Source of the DNA: Ailanthus altissimus
Lineage: Eukaryota > Streptophyta > Magnoliopsida > Sapindales > Simaroubaceae
Assembly: GCA_946807835.1 (NCBI GenBank)
Contig: OX327703.1
Span: 255,501-319,500 of the forward strand
Length of the DNA stretch: 64,000 nt
Reading direction: 5' to 3'
The position numbers were made by a program, and so were the translations under genes. How positions within the stretch are numbered: the stretch's first letter is position 1; the number at the start of each line of letters is the position of its first letter. Positions 39,171-50,954 of this stretch are shown piece after piece. Below the pieces are notes generated by a model. That model was not told where the DNA came from. It saw nothing but the letters and a program-made list of their open reading frames with translations, and ran no database searches.

Positions 39171-39788
39171 TTACAAGTAGTTGTGATTGTGGCTCACATC
39201 TTCCTCTGGTTTTACGTTCAGTAATAGCTTAAAAGTCTTCTATGGGTCGGGGATAAGCTTTCTATCTAATTTTCTTATAAATTGGCAAACAGTGTTTTTA
39301 AGAGTCAAATTTTTAAGACTATACTGTTGGTGTTCATTTATGAATTTATTCTATAAATCGAGAAGTTCACGTTGCACGAGCCCACAGAAACGTGTCTCAA
39401 GAGTCAATAGGATATCATCAAAAGACTCCTTACTTAGTCCATCCTTAATTAACTGAATTTTGTCTTCTAAATTTCTATTTGCAAATCCTAAAGAACGACA
39501 ACTCTAGTTACAATTCTATTGAGTACATTTATGACAAACTTGTAACCTCTTTACTCGTCGCCTTTTGGCATAAGAGCTTCTTCCAAGACCAGGCATAAAA
39601 GAAACAAAATCGTTTGCAGACTCACCAGATAATCGAACATTAGCTTCATTTAACCAATGAATATCCACAGGGATATTACTCAACATTAATAGCCTTAGTC
39701 TTTCACACCGTGCTTTGTAAATATTAAGTATAGCATTTTGAAGCAATGAAGGAAAATCTTTTTTAAGGTTGGCAAGAATGCGATCCAT
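39171..39788 (-). pseudogene. Unidentified accessory ORF of the gypsy element (~205 codons)
   Basis: The minus-strand frame from an ATG at 39788 to a TAA at 39171 stays in register for 206 codons, broken only by point stops (four, mostly TAG), with no frameshift. It begins MDRILANLKKDFPSLLQ, has the block HWLNEANVRLSGESANDFVS, a cysteine cluster (CHKC, then NC and SC, near 39500-39530, possibly metal-binding), LEDKIQLIKDGLSKESFDD, LLTLETRFCGLVQRELLDL and FIRKLDRKLIPDP. I do not recognise the family. Its position between integrase and the 3' LTR is where env-like or accessory ORFs occur in plant gypsy elements. Register kept despite decay implies it was protein-coding when the element was active. 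Confidence 0.7.
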
Positions 39789-40026
39789 TTTGAAAGAAAT
39801 TGAAAAAGAAAAGAGATGAATACACAGTTTGAGGGACAATTTTTAGGGAACTGAGAAACTGACTTTAATAGTCACGGAGTACCGTATCGGCCACTTGACT
39901 GAAAAATAAATTCACACTGAAGAAAAAAAGAAAAAGAAGAAAATAAAGTAAAATAAAATGGGAAAGAAAATAAAAGCAAAAATAAAAAGTCAAAAGATAA
40001 AATATGGTACAGATGATTGAATCTAA

Positions 40027-40770
40027 TCAAGCACGATAGATAGGATCCATAAGAGGGATCTTGTTTAGGTACATAGAGTGGTCTACCTTTTTCACATAAC
40101 TTTTCAGCCGTTGTCCATTCACTTTAAATGTTCGCCCATCAATGGGGTCCTCGATTTTGACAGCACCATTAGAAAACACGTGCCTTACCATAAATAGATC
40201 AGTCTATCGAGATCTCAACTTTTTAGGGTGTAAATACAATCGAGAATCATAAAGATAGACTCGTTGATTTGGCTCGAAGTGTTTTCTTGAGATCTGTTTG
40301 TCATGAGCTAATTTTATTTTAACTTTGTAAATTTTGGAGTTGTTATATGCATTATTTTGTAGCTCTTCTATTTCTAATAATTGTAACTTTCTCTGAAGAC
40401 CTGATAAGGGCTTTGATAGCCCAATAAGCTTTATGTTTTAGCTCAACAAGTAAATGGCACGTTCTTCCATAAACAAGCCAGTGTAGAGACATTCCTAAGA
40501 TAGTTTTGTATGCAGTGCGATATGTCTATAATGCATCAGAAAAACATAGAGACCAATCTTTGCGATTCGAGTTAACCATCTTTTTTAAAATCTGTTTAAC
40601 CTCTCTATTTGCTAGCTCGACTTTTCCATTTGTCTGTGGATGGTATGCAGTAGACAATTTGTGAAAATCACCATACCTGCGCATCAAAGCTTTAAAAGAA
40701 TGGTTACAGAAATGTGTTCCTTGGTCAGTAATGATGGCACGTGGTGTCTCAAGGTTTGATGATTTTGATT
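40027..40770 (-). pseudogene. Gypsy integrase, C-terminal part only
   Basis: The frame opens with PRAIITDQGTHFCNHSFKAL (second D of the D-D-E triad), then HKLSTAYHPQTNGKVELANR (carrying the final E), DALQTYRTAYKTILGMSLHW and, after some damage, GAVKIEDPIDGRTFKVNGQR and a stop at 40027-40029. The zinc-binding HHCC module and first catalytic Asp are missing. It begins abruptly after the protease linker region, marking an internal deletion of RT, RNase H and the integrase start. Confidence 0.9.
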
Positions 40771-41500
40771 TCTTCCTCTCTCATGGCAACTCTTCAATGT
40801 CTGGCTTCCAAAACCAAGTCCCTTTATCCTGTTAGTCAAAAATACTAAACACATCAGTTGTTTCATCAGAATAACACAATTCTTCAAAATCAAAATCAAT
40901 GAGGTTTTCTAAAGAATCAAAGCTATGATTTTTATAAGCTTTCTTCTCTACAAGTGTGTCTATCATATATGAATGATAGCATTCATCTTCTTTTCATGGT
41001 TGCTTGTCAATATGAAAAATGTTCACCTCAAGTGTCATATTCCCAAAAGATAATTTCATTAAACCATTTCTACAATTAATAAGAGCGTTAGCATTGGCAA
41101 GAAAAGGTCTTCCTAAAATAAGAAGGATTTTAGACTCCATGTTAACCAAAGAATAAGTATCTAAAACAAGAAAATCGAAAGAATAGTAAAATTTATCAAT
41201 TTGTAACAAAACATCTTCTATTATTTCCCGTTGTTTCTTGATTAATTGGTCAACTAATTGTAGAACTACAGATGTAGGTTTAATCTCACCAAATCCCAAT
41301 TGCAAGTAAATAGAATAAGGCATTAAATTTACACTTGCTCCTAAGTCCAACAAAGTTTGACCAAGCTCATGTGCCCCAATTTGGCAGGAGATTGTGGGAC
41401 ATCCTAGGTCTTTATACTTGAGTGGTGTCTTTTGTTCAATCACTGCACTTACCTGTTCTGCCAAAAATGTAGTTTTTTTTACATGATATTTTCTTTTAAT
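40771..41500 (-). pseudogene. Gypsy aspartic protease and linker
   Basis: The open part at 40994-41464 reads KTPLKYKDLGCPTISCQIGA, then LLDLGASVNLMPYSIYLQLG (retropepsin active site D-L-G-A), IEDVLLQIDKFYYSFDFLVL, ILLILGRPFLANANALINCR and LMKLSFGNMTLEVNIF, typical of plant Tat/Athila-type proteases. A linker continues to about 40790 in the same frame, with FEELCYSDETTDV and WFWKPDIEELP, before the jump to integrase. Confidence 0.9.
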
Positions 41501-41879
41501 AGTGCATAGATCCTTGATGACTTTGGCATAAGTTGGAACCTACTTAATCAAATGCAACAAAGGAAGATAAATCTTAACTTGTTTCAAATGTTCCAAAATC
41601 TCACATTGAATCTCTGAATTTTTTCCAACCAGTCAAAGAGCTTGAGGAAAAGACACTGGGATTGAAAACTTATTTTCATGTTCTTTTTCTATTGTGGCCT
41701 CTATTTCAAGAGAGGCGTCTTTACTACTTATCGATGTATTAGTTAGAGAAGTAAGCTCACTCACAATCTTACCACTTTGAGTAGTAATGGCATTGACTTC
41801 TTTAAGATTTTATGTATCAGAAGTAGAAGTTTGTGCCATGAATTGTCCTTTTAGATTGGATTGAGGTTGAGATGGAAAC

Positions 41880-43346
41880 TTACCTCGCTCTTGTATAGTT
41901 AAGGCACTAGTCAGCTTAGTGATTTGACTTTTAATTTCTTTGTTTTCGTCTACCACTTATGCAATAATTGTTTCAAATTTTTAATTAATCTTACTTTGTG
42001 CCTCCATAAATGTTTGTAATGTATCCTCTAAAGGACTCCTGGCTGGTCGTGTATTATATTGAAGTGCAACATAAGACTTGGGTATTTGTTGTTCTTGTTT
42101 CCAATGGCTGTTGGCTTGTTGGTCAGATTTTCAACTAAAGTTTGAGTGGTTTCTCTAGCTAGGATTATAGGTTTCAGAGTAGGGTGAATAAGGCTTCTTG
42201 TGCATCCATAGGGCATTACATTGTTCCTCATATATCCCTCTCATCTCACTATAAGTGGGGCAATCCTGAGCTAAGTGTTCCGCTCCTCCACAGACAAAAC
42301 AAACATCATGTGACCTAACCTTAGCAACCGTATGGGTGACTCTTCTATCTTTGGCTTTCAAGGCCTCTAACTCCCTAGTTAAGACCTCTAATTAGGCTTT
42401 AAGGTTATCCTTTTCCCTAAGATGGAAAAATCCACTGGGTCATGACCTATTTGTGCTTTCAATCATGCGAGGTCCAGTCCATGTATTGGCTTTTTCGGTT
42501 AAGTCATTAAGGAATTCTATGACTTCCTCTGGATCTTTATGAAGAAACTCCCAATTACACATCATCTCAATAAATTGGTGCTCTCTAATTGTGAGTCCCA
42601 CATAAAAATAGCTAACCAAGCACCAATTTTCATACCTATGGCGATGGTACAAATTTAGCAACTCTTTAAACTTTTTCCATGCTTGATATAAGGTTTCACT
42701 ATCTTTTTGGGAAAAGGAAAAAATTTATCTTTTTAGGCCATTAGTTTTGTGTTGTGGAAAGTATTTATTGAAAAATGCTTAGGTCATGTGCCCTCAACAA
42801 ATTGGTGCTCTCTAATTGTGAGTCCCACATAAAAATAGCTAACCAAGCACCAATTTTCATACCTATGGTGAAGGCACAGATTTAGCAACTCTTTAAACCT
42901 TTCCCATGCTTGATATAAGGTTTCACTATCTTTTTGGAAAAAGGAAAAAATTTATCTTTTTAAGCCATTAGTTTTGTGTTGTGGAAAGTATTTATTGAAA
43001 AATGCTTGGGTCATTTCTGCTCAAGTTCTTATAGACCTCAGCCTTAAAGAGTATAACCAACTCTTTGCTTTGTCTTTCAACGAAAAGTGAAAAATTTAAG
43101 CCTAACAGTGTCTATGGCTTCAGGTTGGCTATGGAAGGTGGTAATTACCTCTTCAAATTTCTTAACACGTACATAAGAATTTTCACTATCTAGATCATGA
43201 AAAGTGGACAGAAGTTGTATCATTCCAGGTTTAAAATCTGAATGTGGTGTGTTAGGTGAAAATATAATGCACGATGGTGTGGCTGTGCGAGTAGGATGCA
43301 AGTAATCTTTTAGAGTCCTAACAAGGTTATCTTCGTGTTGGCTCAT
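41880..43346 (-). pseudogene. Gypsy gag with zinc knuckle and internal duplication
   Basis: The start at 43346 reads MSQHEDNLVRTLKDYLHPTR, then SCIIFSPNTPHSDFKPGMIQ and LLSTFHDLDSENSYVRVKKF, matching the capsid region of plant gypsy Gag. The frame then breaks in a 227-bp tandem duplication (42572-43025), resumes with the LYHRHRYENW and EMMCNWEFLHKDPEEVIEFL blocks, and contains a CCHC knuckle CFVCGGAEHLAQDCP near 42255-42300. Several stops follow. Confidence 0.88.
42572..43025 (-). repeat. 227-bp tandem duplication within gag
   Basis: Unit 1 (42572-42798) and unit 2 (42799 to about 43025) both open AAATTGGTGCTCTCTAATTG and run in parallel to AAAATGCTT. The length is not a multiple of three, so it breaks the gag frame. 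Confidence 0.92.
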
Positions 43347-43489
43347 TGTGTTGGAATTACAAGATGAACTGATGGTGAATTCTCTTCCCTTACAAATTGT
43401 AGTGATGGTTCTAGTTCTACTTCTCTTACAAATCTTTCTCGTTTGTCTCTAAGTCAATGTATACATCCTAACAAATTTTTTTTGTTTTT

Positions 43490-44141
43490 ACTCTTTTTTT
43501 TTATAAAAGAAATACTTAAGAAAAATTAAGAAGTGAAATAAAACACAATAAGAAATATAAATGAGTTAGGTGGTAAGACCAACCATGAAATATAAATATA
43601 ATAAATGAACAAAAGATAATAAACTATAAAGTACGATAAAAAAATATAATAAGTAAATAAAAGAAAAAAGTGCAATAAATAAAGGAAAATAAAATGCAAA
43701 GTACAATAAATAAATAAAAGGAAAAAAATAAAATAAAATACAATAAATAAAGAAAAAAGTATAATAAGTAAATAAATAAAAGTTAGGCGGTAGAACCTAA
43801 AGAAAATAAAGTACAATAAATAAATAAAAGAAAACAAAAATAAAGTACAATAAATAAATAAAAGAAAATAAAGTACAATAAAAAAATAAATTACAATAAA
43901 TAAACTAAAGTACAATAAATAAATAAAATAAACTAAGTTAGCTGGTAAAATCAGCTATTAAAATAATATAAAATATAACAAATTAACTAAGAAAAACAAA
44001 ATAAATTAGGTGGTAGAATCAACCATGAATAATAAAATGAATTACAACAAAGAAAATAAAATTAAGATTTTACAAAGAAAAGAAAATATACAAAGTTACC
44101 GCTTTAGTACTGATAAACACAACCGACTTTCGCTTAGTGTG
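43490..44141 (-). repeat. Gypsy leader with AAATAAAG-type low complexity and a dispersed ~24-bp motif
   Basis: Between the primer-binding site and gag lies about 650 bp rich in the units TACAATAAATAAATAAAAG. On the plus strand a complex motif TTAGGTGGTAGAATCAACC recurs in degenerate form at about 43565, 43782, 43937 and 44006. Long open frames in this stretch are artefacts of low complexity. Confidence 0.7.
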
Positions 44142-44161
44142 CCTCCTCAGCAATGGTGCCA
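44142..44161 (-). other. Primer-binding site of the gypsy element (tRNA-Asp-like)
   Basis: On the element strand TGGCACCATTGCTGAGG begins five bases after the 5' LTR. It resembles the TGGCGCCGTTGCCGGGG site known from Tat/Athila elements, with changes consistent with CpG decay. Confidence 0.75.
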
Positions 44162-44166
44162 AATTT

Positions 44167-45728
44167 TGTTTACGCTCAAAATGTAATGCGACTATCGCAA
44201 TATAAATTGAGGTGTCGATTCCACGAGGAAACTTTTGACAAAATAGGTTGGTGAAGTAAAATATTAAAGCAGTAGTAAAGAAGAAAATTAATTAATTGAT
44301 TTAAGTGGATGAGATAGAATTGTCTATGAATTGAGAAAAATATCTTATGATGATTTAAACAAGGCTTCGAGAATCACAATTATATTTTATAAATCTACTC
44401 TATACTTTGATTCAATGTTTATAACTCAATTGACAGTTTTACATCTAAACAATTAATCGGAAGATATGTAAAGTATAGCACATTTGATAACACATGTATT
44501 TAATGTGACTAAACTCTTTGCAAACATTAATATAAATCATGTTCATTTATACAAGTTATCTAAGATCGACAATATATCATTTTAACAATATTGCAGTAAA
44601 AGATCAACTTGAATATCAAACGTTTATTGTCTTTACATGTTATCCAAGATCGACAATATATCAATTGACAATATTGTAATAAAAGATTAACTTATAAAAC
44701 AATGTAACCAATAACAATTATAATTCAACAAGAATCATATAAGAAAAGCATGACTGAAAATATATGAAACATGAGAATTATAACCTCTGGATTATAAAAA
44801 ATAAAATAGATAAGAGTTTAACCAAAACCAAACTTAGAAACATTTGTAACTTTTGACAACGAATCAAAGCATAGAAATAGATTTATTACCCATAAAAATT
44901 CATCTCTTAGCCTAGCCAAAAACTCTAAACTAGATTACAATACATGTTAATGAGAAGAAAATAAGAGAAAATTATCTATTGTTGAAAACGTCATAAGAGT
45001 GTCCTTATATAGGCAATGAATGAAAATATGTTAAGTGTGACATCAATTTTTAATAATTTAGGCCAACAACTCGTTCACCCACGTGCATCACCTTTTTGAT
45101 AATGTAAATGACCGATGTATCTTTTTTGGCCAACATAAAAGTTGTATAATTTTGTCTCTTCTTTTCATAGGCACCAGGTTCATACAAATTGGATGAGTAT
45201 CCAATGAGATATAGGCAAAATGCCAAAGATACTTTAGATTTAGGCCAATAACCCTTTTACTCGCTTACAAGACAATTTGGTCTATAATAACGGCTGATTT
45301 GGACTTTACCATCAACATAAGAGGTATTGATAATTAAGTCAGTATTTCATATTTTCAATAATTATACCAATTAGGTTCGTATTTTGTGAGATACGGTCCA
45401 AATACGTGAGTTGGGTCAAGCTGAGTGGAAGTTGTAGCCCGATTCTATTATATCTCAATTTTTGGCCCATAACATATTGGATTTGGCTTTTCAACTGTTC
45501 TTCAAGTTTGTGTAAGATTGAGTCATGTTACTCTAGGTTCAAGAATTTCTTTATTGAGATTTCTACATTGAGATTTATGTCCATTTTACCTAAACTTGTA
45601 CAAATAACATTCATTAATCACAATTTAAGGAGAACACTTTATTTCAAGCTAAAAGAACAAAAATGCTAAAATAGTGACATTAAATGGTGACTGCCTCTTA
45701 ATAAATATGTATTTTTATGTGTTCATCA
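44167..45728 (-). repeat. 5' LTR of the gypsy element
   Basis: The plus strand starts TGTTTACGCTC and ends TGTTCATCA at 45728, followed by TSD GCGTG. It aligns with 36221-37774 throughout. Confidence 0.93.
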
Positions 45729-46965
45729 GCGTGCTTATGTGTTAAGTAGGTTTCGACAACGAGTCATTGGTGACATAAATGAAAAAAATCCAAAATATGA
45801 TGCAAGATTGCAATTCAATGGGTTTATCAAGTTGTAATAACTTTAAATTTGTAGATTTATACATTTCATATTTTTTTTACCTTCACACTTGACCTATTGT
45901 GGTAGTATATAACAGTTAAAAAGTGGACCTTTTATTAGATCTAGTAACAGCTGCAACTGTTTCCTATAGTGATTTTGTTGTTTGCATATATATGTTTTAT
46001 TTAATAAATATGTTTTAGTATATTGCCGATTGTTTTAATTTAGTGTTTATTTTAAATCTTATATTTTTTATGTTATACCACTTGGATCTGGATCTAAAGT
46101 ATGTGCTTTATTAGTTTTAGTCATTCTTAGAGCTGTTGATTTTATTTTATGATACGTATATGCTTTATGGTAAGATAGACTAAGTTCACCTAAAGTTCGC
46201 TTTATTATGGTAGTAAATTATCTATACCGTAGTTCTTTATAATTTATCTAGCATGATTTTGATCAAAAAAGCCAATTGTTAATGCAAAGAAATATAAATA
46301 GTAAAAATAGGGTGTTCAAAGGATGAATATATATATAAAGGTATTATTTTTGTATGGATTCTTGTCTATGGAAAATTCCCATTGTGCATCAATAAGATTA
46401 AATTGATAAATCTAATTATGATAAAAAATTATATTATAGTTAAAAATACATTGATTTTTATATTAGTTTATTACATTAACAAAGTTTTCTTTCATAAAAA
46501 AAAATAATAATCTACTCTGACATTAAATCCTGAATCCAAATATTGTAGCATTTTTTATTTATTTTTTTCTAAAATTTTTGTAGCACCATTACTATCACTT
46601 ATCAACCAAAGATTATCAAAATAAACCAATATAATTGGTACACTCAAGCATATTTAGACATCCATTTCGGTATAAGAATCTATAAAAATAATTAAACAAG
46701 GATGTAAACAGTTATTGATATAAATTGGTTAAATTAATAAAATCTCTCAGATAAAATTAAGAGGTTTAAATTCAAACCCTTCTCACACTAAGATATGGAA
46801 TGGATTAAAAATGCACCTCTTTAAAAACAAATATTTTTAAATGATATGATACAATATTTTCTTAAAAGTAATAAATATTTTTATAATTATAAACATAGTC
46901 TAATAATAACAAAAAAACAAAAACAGTAATCAATTGATTAACATCATAGTTTTGAACATACCCCT

Positions 46966-49900
46966 TATCCCACTGTCAACTGAGTAAGCTAAGTTCACCA
47001 ATAATGGCTCTGTACCCGAAGCCAATGTAACGCATCATTCGATAATCCATTTCAACCTATGGTCATAAATAATTGAGGCTTTGTTTGTATTGGCTGTAGG
47101 TGAGGAATTATGGGTAGTTTTAGAATATATTTATTGTATGAGGTGTGTGTCGCTTATAATAATCTCATGTGTGAGAATATTTTGTGTCTCATGTGTGAGG
47201 CTTTTATATTTTTTTCTCCTATGCGATGGTAGTTTTCCTTCTTATAAGGTAGTAAAATCCTTCCATGAGAGGCTAGGAATCCTCGTCCTTAATAGGGGTA
47301 GTAAAATCTATCTACAGATAGTTCCTAGTTTAGGGTTGTTGTCTCCCTCTATAGGGAAAGCCTAAGGTCTGAACGTTCGACTAACACCCAAAATTTTATG
47401 CATATAAAACACACATAAAAAGAAGATGCTACTAATTCTATTACAAAACTAAAGTACTATACTTCACATCTTGCATATAAATTCATTAGATCTTTACTCA
47501 TTAAATCAAAAGTTCTCAAAATCTCCCCATATAAAGATAAAGATAAATCTCTAAAATAACGTCTTAACTTTTGGATCATACTTACAACTCAATGAAAACG
47601 AAATTTAACACTATTAGAGACATAATTTTCTTATCTTAGGTAAAAGATAGCTCTTTGAATGCCCAACTTTAAGGTAATTCATTAAGTTAAAACTTAATCT
47701 GCAAAAATATTGATGATGAAGGGTGAGTCGTCGACTCGGTAAATAAAGCCATTCATAATGTATGAGGGTTCACATTCGAAAAGTTACAAATCTTTTCAAA
47801 ATATCATCACTAATATCAATAAAATATTTTGATTTCAAACTTATTGAAGCAAAATTCTTTAATATCATAAATCATTACGAAAAGCAATTCAATAACAATC
47901 TTATAAACTTTCATATAAAAATGTTGCTCATGTTATATAATATCACATGTACCATCGGTGACCTGGTCAATATTAAAATCTTATAATGTCACCCGTACCC
48001 CCGGTGACCCAGCTAATTTCAAAATCTTATAATATCACATGTACCCCGGTGACCCAACCAATAATCATTTGAAAAAGATACCAAATAGTCCAAATCGTAT
48101 ATCATGTCAATCGATTAATATCATATGATTACAGACAATGAGTTAAAATATTTTTCTTAAAATTCAAATTTAAGAATCAATTTTATATTCAATAATCAAT
48201 TCATTTCAAATATCATAACTTCTATTCTTTCATAACAATATAGCTTGCAACAATTTTGTAAAACAATATTCAATTAACTCAAATTTGAACCTATAATTTT
48301 TAGTTACTGTATAAAGGTCCATACTTTTGAAATCTTATTTAAAAAGATGTTTAAAATTATAAACAAATTATTTATTTGCAAAACTTCAAAAAATACATAA
48401 ACTTTAAAGATAAATTCTTTCTTTAACTAAAATTAGTGAAAAATCATTTAATTGAAAAACCATAAATAAATTTCAGAAGTAACAATAAATCATAAGTTTT
48501 TTGAAGCATTTTCTATATTTTAAATATCATAATAACAATATTTCTTATTTGAAAACAAAAGGGATACATTATGAATAAAGTTACTTACCTCAACAAAAGC
48601 CAAATACCTCAAAGAATATCTCTACTTGTCCAAATACTGTAATTATTCAAGAAAATAATTAATTACCTTTCATAATCATTTTCAAATTAGATATATCTCT
48701 CAACTCATGACTCTCCCTCTCTTTTTATTTCAGTATTAAACGATAATGTTCCAAAATTCGTATTTTGTATTTTGTAAATCATATTTGTATAAACTTTATA
48801 CCTATATGTTTTAGATATGTAAGGGTTCAATGTATAATTTATTCGAGATATTTGGTTTAACAAAACTATTAAAAACAAATTTATGTTTCTGCTTAACAAA
48901 CTTGTTGAACAGTTTTCAAATATGAACATAGATTGTAATTCAATTCATAAAATATTTTACAATCTTCTAAAAATTATGAAATTAAATTAGAATAACTAGA
49001 TATATATAAATGCCAGTATATAAAATTTTAGAATTTTTAAAGATCTTTTGATAGGTAAAGCTATTTTCTTAATTTATGTTTACTGTTAAAATTTTTCTTT
49101 TCAAGCATTACAGTCTCTACTTTAGAAATTCATGAGAAATTGAATTATGAGAGATTTTCATTGAAACAAAATTCTATAGAATTCTTATTGTGTTAAATTT
49201 TAAATAGTAAAAATCTTCGTACAAAAATACATGTGTATCAATACAGATTATTCAAAGAAATATATATTGTTGTTAAATTCTTTGTTTTACTAGGATCTCA
49301 TTCACTACTTAATATACATATATATATATATATATTCAAAAGTCAAATAAGAGTTCTTAATAAAAATTAAGTTTTTAAATATTCATTATGAAGTATAATT
49401 CATTGAAAAAATTAGATTTATAAAACAATTATTCAAAAATGTCAATTTATTTATGGCAAATACGCTACTCATAATAAACTCAATACTTAATTTCTACTTT
49501 ACATAGTCTTTTTTCTCATTTCTATTCCACATAATTTCCTTCTCATAAACCATTTTATTTCAAACTACCCATAAAAATAGGTTAAACTAGGTATAAACTC
49601 TACATATTTATAAAAATATAACTAAAGAAACTATAGTAGAGAAATGTAAAACATACCTTGAATCAAGATTCCAATCAACACTATATTCTTCCCATTCTTT
49701 TCAAATCAAAACTTAATTATTCTTTGGCTAAACACTCTCAACTCACATATACACTATAGTTTTGCTCATTTTCAATCAATTTTTACACTCTTTCTCACAT
49801 AGACACCATCTATATATAGTGTCTATTTGAGTGATAAATGATGACAGATCTACTCACTTGGGTGGATATGTTAGGTTTATGAATGAGTTATAAAGATGGA

Positions 49901-50954
49901 ATCAAATTAGGTATATATTGCTAAGTGCTTGTGTTAGATCATATTTAATACTAGACTTAATTATATCTAAAGCATATGAACAAGTTATAGATAAATCAGT
50001 CATCAAGATATAATCCAATTAGGTATTTATTTACTAGATGCTTGTGTTAAGTTATGTCCAACACTATGTAAAAAAATAAATCCATAATAATTTCACCAAT
50101 TAAAATCATACCCATTTTACCTTAAGATCAAAATATAAAGCCCTTGAGACATAGATAATTATTAGACTTTATCTCTTTCAAAATCTTAGTCATAATTATT
50201 CTTAAACCTAAAACCTTAATTTACCCGGATTGGAACTTTCACTGGATAATCCTTAATGTCCGAATTTTGTAAATTCACATACTTACTCAAAATTTATGAA
50301 ACTACCTCAGACTTATTTATGATACATATATTAGTCCATAATAAATTATTCCAACAAATTTCATTCAGAAAGTATTTTAAAATGAATTATTTCAAATATT
50401 TTAGAATCTGTCTGAAAATTCCTAGACGGAGGGTACCTGACTTTAGAAAATTATATCAATTCCAAAAATGTGAGTTAAATTGTGAGATTTGGATATGTCA
50501 TACTAGACATCTATAAATATAATTTTTTTTAAAATCATAAATTTATAAAACCATTTGGTAGATTAAAATTAATTTTTCATTTAGTCATATTGTAGTAATA
50601 GAGGATTTTTAGAATTTCATAGCTATTTTTAAAAAATTACTAAAAATCAAATTTATAGACTTTGTAAACAATTTAAGGTTTTCCATAACAATAAACATGT
50701 GTAAATTAATATTTTTCAATATCAAAACTAAATTCAAACTATAACATTTTACAAAGTTTTAGACCAAGATGTGGTCACGAGAAAATCCAGTAATTCTTTA
50801 ATGATTCCATTAGCAATTCATATAATTATATATATATATATATTATACATAATAATTCCATTAGCCCCTGATATTCAATAATAATATATACAATAATATT
50901 GTTGGTCACATATTCTAATAATAGTAAGAAATAAAAAAAATATGGGTATTACAA
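46966..50954. repeat. Insertion in duplication copy I: unidentified, probably LTR-type, non-coding
   Basis: This block is absent from the equivalent place in copy II (near 55115). It lacks recognisable coding sequence, contains a 46-bp minisatellite (47939-48066), a TA run near 49315, and approaches a GGGTATTACA end at 50954. ACATACCC occurs at both junctions (about 46957 and 51870), but termini could not be matched, so the type is uncertain. Confidence 0.5.
47939..48066. repeat. 46-bp minisatellite, 2.8 units
   Basis: Units start at 47939, 47985 and 48031, each with TCACATGTACC-CGGTGACC and AAAATCTTAT. Confidence 0.85.

Larger units (their letters stand above)
36221..45728 (-). mobile_element. 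Gypsy (Tat/Athila-like) LTR retrotransposon, 9.5 kb, complete ends, RT-deleted, TSD GCGTG
   Basis: Two homologous LTRs (36221-37774 and 44167-45728) enclose a minus-strand internal region, flanked by the perfect repeat GCGTG (36216-36220 and 45729-45733). In element orientation the order is 5' LTR (right), primer-binding site, long leader, gag, protease, truncated integrase, an extra ORF, polypurine tract, 3' LTR. RT, RNase H and the integrase N-terminus are missing. Tat/Athila affinity rests on the primer-binding site, protease and integrase wording; lineage assignment would need a tree. The LTRs differ at several percent of sites by eye, so the insertion is not recent. Confidence 0.93.

Noticed and set aside
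43526..43915. 129-codon minus-strand frame rich in Phe, Tyr and Leu, resembling a membrane protein
   Set aside because: It comes entirely from AAATAAAG-type low-complexity leader repeats of the gypsy element.
47081..47365. 94-codon frame in the large insertion
   Set aside because: No domain, no homologue recognised and AT-rich repeat context; most likely chance.
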